Assembly: GCF_013201825.1 (NCBI RefSeq)
Contig: NZ_CP053836.1
Span: 2,170,001-2,234,000 of the forward strand
Origin: Halarcobacter ebronensis
Lineage (GTDB): Bacteria > Campylobacterota > Campylobacteria > Campylobacterales > Arcobacteraceae
Direction: 5' to 3'
DNA: 64,000 bases
How positions within the stretch are numbered: position 1 is the stretch's first letter; each line of letters opens with the position of its first letter. The translations under genes were made by a program, and so were the position numbers. The notes under the pieces were generated by a model. It saw nothing but the letters and a program-made list of their open reading frames with translations. It was not told the origin of the DNA and searched no databases. This document shows positions 47,052 to 59,596 of this stretch, piece by piece.

Positions 47052-47597
47052 ATGGAAGAGATCAAAAAATCTAAATCCAAAGTCATTGTTCCGTTATCAC
47101 TTGTTATAGTCGGGCTCATCCTTGGTCTGATTATTTCGTTTGGTAGCTCTATTGGGGTTAAACACACTAGCGACAAAAACTACTGTTCAAGTTGTCATAC
47201 TATGCAACCAGTGACTAATTCATATAAAATGGATGTTCATGGTGGTGCGGGAAAACATGGAATAGAAGTCAAATGTGTCTATTGTCACTTACCTCAAGAT
47301 TCAATGGCTAATTATTTAACTACAAAAGTTAAAACAGGTTTGCATGATTTATATGCAGAATATTTTAAAGATACTTCCAAAATAGATTGGCAAGCAATGA
47401 GAGAGCACAGAGAATCATTTACTTATGATAGTGCCTGTCTTAATTGTCATACCAATTTAAAAGACTCAACTGAGTCAAATCTAAAAGCATTAATTGCTCA
47501 TAGAAAGTATTTTTCTAAAACTACAGATAAAACATGTGTAGGTTGTCACCAAAATGTAGGACATAAAGATTTAGGTTTATACCTGCCTAAAAATTAA
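47052..47597 (+). CDS. haoC: NapC/NirT-family tetraheme quinol dehydrogenase for the octaheme cytochrome (HaoC/NrfH-like)
   Basis: 181 residues. One N-terminal membrane anchor (about 10-32) and four heme motifs: CSSCHTMQ (C45), CVYCHLPQ, CLNCHTNL and CVGCHQNV. It oxidises menaquinol and feeds a periplasmic multiheme enzyme. The partner gene 25 bp downstream is an octaheme HAO-type cytochrome rather than NrfA, so HaoC is preferred over NrfH. GGTAAAGGAG lies before the ATG. Confidence 0.9.
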   Translation: MEEIKKSKSKVIVPLSLVIVGLILGLIISFGSSIGVKHTSDKNYCSSCHTMQPVTNSYKMDVHGGAGKHGIEVKCVYCHLPQDSMANYLTTKVKTGLHDLYAEYFKDTSKIDWQAMREHRESFTYDSACLNCHTNLKDSTESNLKALIAHRKYFSKTTDKTCVGCHQNVGHKDLGLYLPKN

Positions 47598-47622
47598 GTC
47601 CAAATTTTTTAAAGGAGAAGTT

Positions 47623-48975
47623 ATGTTAAAAAAGTTGTTGTTATCAATGTTTGCTTCAAGTGTTATGCTGTTTGCTGCTAATGTTGGTGACCTAAGTTCA
47701 GTTAAAACTCTGAAAATAGACAGAGATATGACTAAAATGGGAAAAAGCTGTGTAGAGTGCCATGCTAAGGAGACTCCTGGTATGGTTAATGATTGGAAAG
47801 AGAGTAGACATGGTCATGTAGGAATCTCTTGTATTGATTGCCACCAAGTAAAAAAAGATTCGCCAATGGCAACTCAAGCATGTCCAGGTGTTAAAGGAAC
47901 TGATGTTTATATTTCACTATTAGTTACTCCTAAAACATGTGAAAGATGCCACCCTAGTGAAGTAAAAGAGTTCCAAGAAAGTGGACATGGAAGAGCTGGT
48001 CTTCAAGTTCATGCAAAAGATGGAATGCAAAAACTTATGAACCATTTTGAAGGTGCAGATAATCCACATACAAAAGGTTCTGCTGAAGCTACAGGATGTA
48101 TGCAATGTCATGGTAAAGTTGTTGAGTTAGGTAAAGATAATAGACCAACAGCAGAGACTTGGCCACAAGCTGGTATAGGTACAATCTATCCTGATGGAAG
48201 TGTTGGGAACTGTGCTTCATGTCATACAAGACACAAATTTTCAATTGCAGAAGCTAGAAAACCTGCTGCTTGTTCTTCTTGTCACTTAGGACCTGATCAT
48301 CCAGATAAAGAGATTTATGATAACTCTAAACATGGTCATATCTTTAATGCAGAAGGAAATGAGTGGAAATATGATAGTGCTCCTGATGCTTGGGAACCAG
48401 GTGATTATAGAGCACCAACTTGTGCTACTTGCCATATGAGTGGTATTGGAGATTTAAAAACTACTCACAATGTTAGTAGAAGATTAAAATGGAATCTATG
48501 GGCACCAAAATCTAACTTAAGAGATGGTGGTTTGGATAATGCTGTTAAAGTATGGAAAGAAGAAGGAAAATTCTCTAAAGGTAACCCTGTAGCTGGTCAC
48601 CCAGATGGTTCAGTTGCAGCAAGAGCTGAAATGGAAAAAGTATGTTCTTCTTGTCACAGTACTTTACATACTAAAAACTTCTTTGAAATGGCAGATAAAC
48701 ATGTAATTCTATATAATGAATCATATTTTGAACCTGCTAAAAAAATGTATGATGAGTTAAAAGCAAAAGGGTTAATTGCTCAAGATCCATGGACAGATGA
48801 ATTCCATAAAGTGTACTATCACTTATGGCATCACCAAGGTAGAAGAATGAGACAAGGGGCATTAATGAATGGACCAGATTATGCTCACTGGCATGGTGTA
48901 TTTGAACTTCAACAAGATATTAGAGAGTTGAAAAAAATATACGAACACAGAATGAAAACTGGAAAAATTGACTAA
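47623..48975 (+). CDS. haoA: Octaheme cytochrome c of the Campylobacterota hydroxylamine oxidoreductase family (epsilon-Hao)
   Basis: 450 residues with signal peptide about 1-19 (LLSMFASSVMLFAA). Eight CxxCH motifs at C43, C70, C106, C159, C197, C217, C267 and C341; no CxxCK, so it is not pentaheme NrfA. The end has WHHQGRRMRQGALMNGPDY and AHWHGVFELQ, typical of HAO-fold proteins. Characterised relatives in this phylum act as nitrite and hydroxylamine reductases and not as nitrifier HAO. With Nap it could complete nitrate to ammonium reduction. Whether the cross-linking Tyr of nitrifier HAO is absent needs an alignment. Confidence 0.92.
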   Translation: MLKKLLLSMFASSVMLFAANVGDLSSVKTLKIDRDMTKMGKSCVECHAKETPGMVNDWKESRHGHVGISCIDCHQVKKDSPMATQACPGVKGTDVYISLLVTPKTCERCHPSEVKEFQESGHGRAGLQVHAKDGMQKLMNHFEGADNPHTKGSAEATGCMQCHGKVVELGKDNRPTAETWPQAGIGTIYPDGSVGNCASCHTRHKFSIAEARKPAACSSCHLGPDHPDKEIYDNSKHGHIFNAEGNEWKYDSAPDAWEPGDYRAPTCATCHMSGIGDLKTTHNVSRRLKWNLWAPKSNLRDGGLDNAVKVWKEEGKFSKGNPVAGHPDGSVAARAEMEKVCSSCHSTLHTKNFFEMADKHVILYNESYFEPAKKMYDELKAKGLIAQDPWTDEFHKVYYHLWHHQGRRMRQGALMNGPDYAHWHGVFELQQDIRELKKIYEHRMKTGKID

Positions 48976-49003
48976 TATATAAGGGAGGAAACTCCCTTAT
49001 ATA
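48976..49003 (+). other. GNRA-capped hairpin between haoA and the isomerase gene
   Basis: TATATAAGGGAG and CTCCCTTATATA form a perfect 12-bp stem with a GAAA tetraloop one base after the haoA stop codon. No U-run follows, so it is more likely an mRNA-stabilising or attenuating element than a full terminator. Confidence 0.6.
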
Positions 49004-49024
49004 AATTCTTAACTAGGAATAATT

Positions 49025-49894
49025 ATGAAATATCTAATTGGCTTACTACTTCTAATATTTACAACAAATATATACGCAAAGGAGTTATTAGCGGTAGTTA
49101 ATGGAAATGAAATAACAACAGATGTTGCACATACAGATTTCTTTAATATGGATGTGGAACAAAAAAAGATTGCAATAAAAAGATTAGTTGAAAAAGAGTT
49201 AGCTATTGAATATGGTTTAAATAGCGATATGGTAAAAAGTAAAAAATTTATAGATACTTTTAATCATATTATTAAAGTAGAAAATGGTAAAGACTTAGCC
49301 TCTACATTAAAAGACAAAGAGAATAAATATACTAATGAACAATTAAGAAGTAAAAAAGGACTTCTTGCATTTGATATGATATTAGATGAAAAAGCACAAG
49401 AGTTAAAACCAGATACAAATACTCTAAAAAAATATTATGAAATTAATAAAAATAGATACGACACTAAAAAAATGTATGAATTACTTCATATAATAGTTAA
49501 TACAAAAGAAGAAGCTTTAGAAATTGAAAAAGCTTTAAACAATAGCACTGCTGTAATAAAAACATTTCAAGAAATAGCTTCAAAAAAATCATTAGCTCCT
49601 ACAAAAGATAAAAATGGTTATTTAGGGCAATTCGATTATGAAGCAATGCCAAAAGAACTTCAAGAAGCAGTTAAGAATTTAACAAGAAATCAATATAGTA
49701 AACCTTTTAAAACAGATTTTGGTTATGAACTTGTTTATGTAATGGGATACCAAGATGAAGTAAAAAGAGGCTATAAAGAGAGCCAAATCAATGTAAAAGA
49801 TGATTATACAAGAGAAAGTGTAATTAATTGGGCATTTGAACAAATTAATAAACTAAAAGAAAAAGCTGAAATAAAAATAATTTTTAAGGGGTAA
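49025..49894 (+). CDS. Periplasmic parvulin-type peptidyl-prolyl isomerase
   Basis: 289 residues. Signal peptide about 1-18 (LIGLLLLIFTTNIYA). A SurA-like N-terminal helical part is followed by a PpiC domain about 150-260: MYELLHIIVNTKEEALEIEK, SLAPTKDKNGYLGQF, FKTDFGYELVYVMGY. It assists folding of exported proteins. It is 49 bp after haoA in the same direction, so it may serve the multiheme proteins of this operon (inference). A 12-bp hairpin at 49922-49958 probably ends the unit. Confidence 0.88.
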   Translation: MKYLIGLLLLIFTTNIYAKELLAVVNGNEITTDVAHTDFFNMDVEQKKIAIKRLVEKELAIEYGLNSDMVKSKKFIDTFNHIIKVENGKDLASTLKDKENKYTNEQLRSKKGLLAFDMILDEKAQELKPDTNTLKKYYEINKNRYDTKKMYELLHIIVNTKEEALEIEKALNNSTAVIKTFQEIASKKSLAPTKDKNGYLGQFDYEAMPKELQEAVKNLTRNQYSKPFKTDFGYELVYVMGYQDEVKRGYKESQINVKDDYTRESVINWAFEQINKLKEKAEIKIIFKG

Positions 49895-49921
49895 AACTAT
49901 CCTAAAAAAATTACTCCTAAC

Positions 49922-49958
49922 TAAAATGGGGTTGAAGAATAATTTTAACCCAATTTTA
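49922..49958 (+). terminator. Probable terminator after the isomerase gene
   Basis: TAAAATGGGGTT and AACCCAATTTTA pair over 12 bp with one mismatch and a 13-nt loop. There is no long T-run. Confidence 0.5.
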
Positions 49959-50124
49959 GGGACTGTTAGAAATTCCGTGTAATCTGATAAAATACGAATA
50001 TCAAGGAATAATAAAAAAAGTACATGACTTCTTTTATCTCATTTCATGTTAAATAACATAAAAATAACTTACAGATTAATATTTATTTTGATATAGTATG
50101 TATATTTAATATTAAAGGAATTAT

Positions 50125-50991
50125 ATGAAAAAATATATTAAAACAGTAACTATTTCGACGCTTAGTCTTTTATCTTATGTGACTCAACCACTAATGGCAG
50201 CAGAACCACCTCCACAAATTATGAAACTACTGAATGACAATACACCACTAAAACCAACAAAAGTATTTGACAATGTTTATTCAATAGGGACAGTTAGTGT
50301 TAGTGCTTGGGCTATAAAAACTAGTGAAGGAATTATTCTTATTGATGCTATGTGGGATGATGATTCTGCAAAATTGATAATAAAAGATATGAAAGAACTT
50401 GGACTTGACCCAACACAATTAAAATACATATTAATCTCACATGGACATGGAGATCATTATGGTGGAGCAAATTATTTAAGAAATAAATACCATGCAAAAG
50501 TGGCAATGAGTAAAGTGGATTTTGATTTTATGCACTCATTAAATAAAGGACCTAATGGCCCTCGTTCACCTAAAACACCTGCTGATATATTTGTAAAAGA
50601 TGGTGATGTTATAACATTAGGGAATGAATCAGTAAAAATATTATTAACGCCAGGACATACACCAGGGGGAATTTCATTTATCTTCCCAGTTACAAATGAT
50701 GGGCAAAAACATACTGCAATTTTATGGGGTGGAACAGGTATTCCTCATGATATGAAAAGTAAATTAGCTTATCAAAAATCTGTTGCTCATTTTGAAGAAG
50801 AAGCTAGAAAAGCAAATGCAGATATAGAGTTAACAGCACATTTATTTATTGGTGATAACTTTGCAAAACTAGATAAAGTAAGAGATAGAAAAGAAGGAGA
50901 AAACAACCCTTTTATTCTTGGTCAAGATGGTATGAACAAGTACTTTAAAGAACTTCACAAATCTATAGATGATGCTATAAAAGAAAAATAG
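50125..50991 (+). CDS. Exported metallo-beta-lactamase-fold hydrolase, B3-like
   Basis: 288 residues. Signal peptide about 1-25 (STLSLLSYVTQPLMA). The metal site is complete for subclass B3: H106, H108, D110 and H111 in SHGHGDHYGG, H178 in TPGHTPGG and H239 in ELTAHLFIG. It could be a beta-lactamase or another periplasmic hydrolase of the fold; resistance is not proven by sequence. The gene stands alone with about 230 bp of intergenic DNA before it, including a possible insertion-sequence end, and 340 bp after it. Confidence 0.85.
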   Translation: MKKYIKTVTISTLSLLSYVTQPLMAAEPPPQIMKLLNDNTPLKPTKVFDNVYSIGTVSVSAWAIKTSEGIILIDAMWDDDSAKLIIKDMKELGLDPTQLKYILISHGHGDHYGGANYLRNKYHAKVAMSKVDFDFMHSLNKGPNGPRSPKTPADIFVKDGDVITLGNESVKILLTPGHTPGGISFIFPVTNDGQKHTAILWGGTGIPHDMKSKLAYQKSVAHFEEEARKANADIELTAHLFIGDNFAKLDKVRDRKEGENNPFILGQDGMNKYFKELHKSIDDAIKEK

Positions 50992-51331
50992 GAAAAGATA
51001 TCAATTCGGTTATAATATTTGTAGTTTTGCAAGGGCAATTCATAAACACTTAAATAACAAATTTAAAAAAATATACTAAAAAATATCTATAAGAAATGAA
51101 TTCTGCAAGATTAAATTCTTGTAGAATTCATTTCCCTGTTACTCTTTTGTAAAACTCTCTATCATACTGAACATTATTTTTATAAAAGTATAATTATAAA
51201 AAGGACTATAATTATAAAAGCAGTTTGGATATTTCTTTTCAAGCTATACTCATTTCATTCACATATAGCTTTTCATTAATAAGGATATCACAACAAATAA
51301 AAGCAAAGCAATTTGCTTTTATTTGTTGTTC
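50992..51331. other. Intergenic region with two strong hairpins
   Basis: No gene is visible. 51094-51133 has AAATGAATTCTGCAAGA against TCTTGTAGAATTCATTT, a 17-bp stem with one wobble pair that may terminate the hydrolase gene. TATAATTATAAAA occurs twice near 51190-51225. 51291-51328 is a second stem, described separately. Confidence 0.6.
51291..51328 (-). terminator. 17-bp perfect hairpin downstream of tRNA-Thr
   Basis: CAACAAATAAAAGCAAA (51291-51307) pairs fully with 51312-51328 around a 4-nt loop. It lies 3 bp from the tRNA 3' end and probably stops its minus-strand transcript. Confidence 0.6.
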
Positions 51332-51407
51332 TGGTGCCCACAACGGGATTTGAACCTGTAACCTCTCCCTTACCATGGGATTGCTCTACCGTTGGAGCTA
51401 TGCGGGC
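51332..51407 (-). tRNA. tRNA-Thr (GGT), structurally irregular
   Basis: 76 nt with CCA. Acceptor GCCCGCA/TGTGGGC and loop ATGGTAA give anticodon GGT. Irregular features: C instead of the near-universal A at position 14, an A/G mismatch at the top of the anticodon stem (ATCCC/GGGAG) and an A/C mismatch in the T stem (ACAGG/CCCGT). It lies beyond the rrn terminator. It may be a divergent or decaying copy; function is uncertain. Confidence 0.75.
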
Positions 51408-51425
51408 ATAAAGAAAGCAAAAAAA

Positions 51426-51471
51426 AAGCCTTATCACTAGTAACTTAAAGAAGTTAATAAAGATAAGGCTT
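51426..51471 (-). terminator. rrn operon terminator
   Basis: AAGCCTTATC and GATAAGGCTT form a perfect 10-bp stem; on the minus strand the right arm runs into seven or more T residues. It lies between 5S and tRNA-Thr. Confidence 0.8.
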
Positions 51472-51505
51472 AAATAATTTATTTTAGTATAAATAAATAC
51501 TCAAG

Positions 51506-51622
51506 AGCTGGCAGTGGCTTACGTTTCCACCCCCGTAGGGGGCAGTATTATCAGCGCAGAGGTGCTTGACTTCCAGGTTCGGAATGGAGCTGGGTATTTC
51601 CACCTCGCTATAACCACCAGCA
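51506..51622 (-). rRNA. rrf: 5S ribosomal RNA
   Basis: The terminal helix GCTGG/CCAGC closes about 117 nt, with the conserved internal segments (AGCGAGGTGGAAATACC and GAAGTCAAGCACCTC on the minus strand). It follows 23S on the minus strand. Ends are good to a few bases. A spacer hairpin TGAGTAAAGA/TCTTTACTCA lies between it and 23S. Confidence 0.95.
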
Positions 51623-51780
51623 ATATGAGTAAAGAAAGTATTTTAAAAAATATATCTCTTTACTCACATTATATAATGAGTTTAAATGTTAAATGTCTTT
51701 ATTGTTTTCTTTTATTCATATCATTTAGATATACACGCTTACGAGTTAAACTCAATAAGATAGTAAACCAAGAAATTAAA

Positions 51781-54662
<2,882 letters not shown>

Positions 54663-55033
54663 AGAATAAAATAACTTTCGTTATCTTACCTTTTTTGAAT
54701 AATTATTCCTTGGCTACTATCTTATTGAATTTAACAATTCAACAAAACAGTTGTGTCTATCTATTTATTTTCTTAAAAAAACTATTGTTCTTTCAAGTCA
54801 ACTTTTTTTTAGATATGAAATTTTATTTTTTTAAATCATCTTCATACGAAAGACAATTTAAACGAAAAAAATTAAAGACTTTAACATTATGTTTTTAAAT
54901 ATCATGCTAACTTAAAAAAACAAGTTTTTTCAAGGTAACGCTTTGGTTCTTTTAAAACCAAATATAAATCTTATCTATTTTAAGACTTATATTTAGTTTT
55001 TATAAACTCTTCTCTTGATTTGCTTCTAATAGA
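54663..55033 (-). other. Internal transcribed spacer between tRNA-Ala and 23S
   Basis: 371 bp without a gene. It holds a stem AAATATAAATCTTA/TAAGACTTATATTT near 54959-54993 (one mismatch) and AT-rich sequence that probably forms the 23S processing stem. I see nothing else in it. Confidence 0.7.
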
Positions 55034-55109
55034 TGGTGGAGATAAGCGGGATCGAACCGCTGACCTCCTGCGTGCAAGGCAGGCGCTCTCCCAGCTGAGC
55101 TATATCCCC
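55034..55109 (-). tRNA. tRNA-Ala (TGC)
   Basis: 76 nt with CCA. Anticodon stem CCTGC/GCAGG with loop CTTGCAC gives TGC. It lies in the 16S-23S spacer. Confidence 0.97.
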
Positions 55110-55145
55110 AACTATTATTCTATAATCTTTAGATTATCTAAATCA

Positions 55146-55222
55146 TGGTGGGCCTACCAGGACTTGAACCTGGGACCTCACGATTATCAGTCGAGCGCTC
55201 TAGCCAGCTGAGCTATAGGCCC
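55146..55222 (-). tRNA. tRNA-Ile (GAT)
   Basis: 77 nt with CCA. Acceptor GGGCCTA/TAGGCCC, loop CTGATAA with anticodon GAT. The anticodon stem CTCGA/TCGTG has one T/T mismatch. It lies in the 16S-23S spacer. Confidence 0.96.
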
Positions 55223-55366
55223 ATCTTCACCTATTTATTTAAATAATCTTTATAAACCGAACATGAATGACTTGCTACTTATGTAGCTTTTTGAGAAGAT
55301 AATTGTTTATCTTCTCTTCTCTTATGCTTATTAAGAAACGAATCTTAATAAGGTACATAATCTCTG

Positions 55367-56883
<1,517 letters not shown>

Positions 56884-57048
56884 AAATATTTATAGATTAT
56901 TTAATCTTGACTTTAATTCTATTACTATTGTAACAAAATCAAATCTCGTGTTAATAGACAAGGATATGTTATTCACATATTCTCTTGTATTTTTTTTGTC
57001 ATTTCATATTCGGTTTATAAAGATTATTTCTCTCTTAACAAACCTGAG

Positions 57049-57134
57049 TTTTTAAAGATCGTATCCCTTTAGAACTTTGTGTCGTTCCTCTGAAATTGGA
57101 CGGGAATTATAGACAAATTTTTTACCTTTGTCAA
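57049..57134 (-). promoter_or_regulatory. rrn promoter with perfect consensus and boxA-like leader element
   Basis: On the minus strand TTGACA (57134-57129), a 17-bp spacer and TATAAT (57111-57106) match the sigma70 consensus exactly. A GC-rich TCCCGTCC follows, as in stringently controlled promoters. GATCTTTAAAAA near 57049-57060 resembles boxA, the NusB target. The leader between 16S and this point (56884-57105) has no gene. Confidence 0.85.
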
Positions 57135-57197
57135 GAGTTTAAACTAAATTAAACCTTAAATTTTGAAAATTTTTTCAATATACCAATTTTTTGGCAT

Positions 57198-59588
57198 TTA
57201 TTCATAAATATAGAACTTACTTTTTGAGATTTTTGCAGAAGAAAGTGCAAAAAAAGACTTGTCTAATATTGTCTTTGCTTCACCCTTTGATAAAGCAATA
57301 GTAGATTTTATTGGATACTCTCTATTTTCAAAAGTTATTTTTATACTTTTTATATAATTAACTAACTCTTTAAAACCCTCTTTTTTATTTAATATTATTC
57401 CTATCTTTGGTCCAAATAATCTAAAAGCCTCATCTTTTTTATTTATCTGCTCTGCAATTGCTCTAAAGAATTCATTTGATTTTTTAACATTGTTTGACTG
57501 TGAAAACTCAACTAATGAGTCTAAATATATTTCAACAAAATTAATTTTTTTACTATCTAAGAGTCTTAATTCATTTTTCAATTTGTTTATATTTGGAAGT
57601 TTTGTAATAATATCACTATAAGATGGAATACTATTTATATATGACTTAAAAATGTTTCTAGAAATTAATTCAATAAAATCTCTATTCTCTTGAAATATTT
57701 TCATAAATGCTTTTTTATAGTATGAAGAGTAACAAATATTAAGTGCGTAATCATTGTATAATTCAATACTTTCACAATCGTACCCAATTTCTATCGTGTT
57801 TTTTTTACTTTTATCTTCTATTTTAGATCCAACAGTTTTAAAAAATATCTTTTCTGAAATTAGTTTTTCAAGTTCACTAAATAGCCAAAGGTCATCTTCT
57901 TTATTCATTGCTAATATCTCTTTTATAAGTTCTTGGGAACTTTTATATATCTCATTTTTTATTTTAAGATTTTCAATTTCAATATATCTATTTACAAAGT
58001 CACTTCCCATAAAATATAACTCATCATTTGTTAAATCAATATTTGATTCAAATTTTGTCATACAATAATTCTTTGCATAGTTTGTTACTATTTGCCTACT
58101 TATATTATTGAACTCTTTTTCTAAAAAGTCATCATTATCTAAGTTTTGATATATAAAATAGAAACTTTTTGATTTTTCTTGCGAAAGAAGGTTTATTTCA
58201 TATGAATAATATAGAGATAGACTTAAATATATTTTTCCATACATACTCATTAAGTGTGACATTACGTTGTTGTTCTCAATATATGTAATTATTTCATCTA
58301 TAATAGTATTGTTTTGAGTTTCAACTTTTAAAGATATATATTTTTGTATAACCCTGTCAATAATCTTTAATTTATAGAACTCATAGTAGTTATTATTATA
58401 CTTACAGTTATTAAGTAGTTGCCCTACTAATAAATCTAATTTCTTTTTTTCTATGGTATCAGTATATAAAACTAAATTGTGAATAGCTATTAACTCTACA
58501 TTAGATATAGTTTTTAGATTTATGAAATAATCTAACATATTAACACTCTCATCTAATATAGTATTTGTATTTTTGGCATAAATATATCTAAAGTTTTTTA
58601 GCAACTCATCCCTAAAGTCATCTATTGATTTACACTCAATTGTATGACTTTTTTTTACAGAGTTATTATATAAATTGTATATTTCATATAAACCATTCTC
58701 TTCTTTTAGCAATATAGTTTTCAAATGTAGTTTAACTTTTAACTTATAAATTAAAGTAAGTATGAGAGTTGATACTTTTTCTAAATAAATAACATAATAT
58801 TTATCATTTGAAGACAATAGTTTATATCCATCTTCTATTTTTTTAAACATCAATGCATATTTACTAATAACAGCATCTCTATTTTCTGTATCTATTTGAG
58901 TATAAGAAATATTTGTAAAATATAGTAGTTGTTTCCCAAGAACTGCATTTAAAAGCACTATTTGGAAATCTTCAAGTTTAACTTTGTTTTTTATATTTGA
59001 AATACTACTTGTGATTGAATCCAAAATCATAATTACATTTTTTCTTCTTTGAATATCTAAAGAGTTTATAATTGATATTTCATTTAATAACTCCAATAAA
59101 GTTAGATAAAAATGAAATGAAATATTAAATATCTGTTCATTGTTTCTTAAAAACTTTTCACAAACATCATTTTCATAACTATTTAATAGTCTCATTAACT
59201 CTTTTAGATCAATATGATTATCTTTTGTTAGAAAATAGTATTTTTCTCCATTAGAAAGTAAATTCATCAATATAAAAATCTCTTTAAAAAGGAAAATAGA
59301 GTTTTCACTGATTATAATTTTCATCTTTTGCTGAATATAGTTTAATAAATATATTTTGTAGTTGTGATTTGTTTTTATAAAACTTTTCAAATCTTCAGGT
59401 AGTTCTAAATTAAGTAAATAAAGTTTAGAGATAAACTTAGTTACTATCAAATAGTTATTTTCAATATTGTTCAATATTGTATTGTCTTTTTTTAAGTCAT
59501 ACTTTTCTATTAAATTTGTTACTTCCAAAGTATCACTGTCAAGGGGTAAAAGATTTGCACTATTTATATCTTCTAAAATTTCAAACAT
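57198..59588 (-). CDS. Large protein with degenerate GGDEF-like C-terminus, linked to type I secretion
   Basis: 796 residues, no signal peptide or membrane segment. The first 600 residues are Ile/Leu/Asn/Lys-rich, helical and unrecognised. About 635-795 resembles a GGDEF fold: YSDIITKLPNINKLKNELRL, IYLDSLVEFSQSNN, and FGPKIGIILN where GGDEF should be, then STIALSKGEAKTILDKSFFALSSAK. The catalytic motif is gone. It is last in the TolC-ABC-HlyD operon, 8 bp after hlyD. A regulatory role for the exporter or its adhesin, perhaps with c-di-GMP or GTP, is a guess. Confidence 0.8.
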   Translation of the reverse strand: MFEILEDINSANLLPLDSDTLEVTNLIEKYDLKKDNTILNNIENNYLIVTKFISKLYLLNLELPEDLKSFIKTNHNYKIYLLNYIQQKMKIIISENSIFLFKEIFILMNLLSNGEKYYFLTKDNHIDLKELMRLLNSYENDVCEKFLRNNEQIFNISFHFYLTLLELLNEISIINSLDIQRRKNVIMILDSITSSISNIKNKVKLEDFQIVLLNAVLGKQLLYFTNISYTQIDTENRDAVISKYALMFKKIEDGYKLLSSNDKYYVIYLEKVSTLILTLIYKLKVKLHLKTILLKEENGLYEIYNLYNNSVKKSHTIECKSIDDFRDELLKNFRYIYAKNTNTILDESVNMLDYFINLKTISNVELIAIHNLVLYTDTIEKKKLDLLVGQLLNNCKYNNNYYEFYKLKIIDRVIQKYISLKVETQNNTIIDEIITYIENNNVMSHLMSMYGKIYLSLSLYYSYEINLLSQEKSKSFYFIYQNLDNDDFLEKEFNNISRQIVTNYAKNYCMTKFESNIDLTNDELYFMGSDFVNRYIEIENLKIKNEIYKSSQELIKEILAMNKEDDLWLFSELEKLISEKIFFKTVGSKIEDKSKKNTIEIGYDCESIELYNDYALNICYSSYYKKAFMKIFQENRDFIELISRNIFKSYINSIPSYSDIITKLPNINKLKNELRLLDSKKINFVEIYLDSLVEFSQSNNVKKSNEFFRAIAEQINKKDEAFRLFGPKIGIILNKKEGFKELVNYIKSIKITFENREYPIKSTIALSKGEAKTILDKSFFALSSAKISKSKFYIYE

Positions 59589-59596
59589 TGCTTTTC

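Noticed and set aside
47623-48975. Calling the cytochrome NrfA (pentaheme nitrite reductase) and its partner NrfH
   Set aside because: Eight CxxCH motifs and no CxxCK are present; the C-terminal region is HAO-like.
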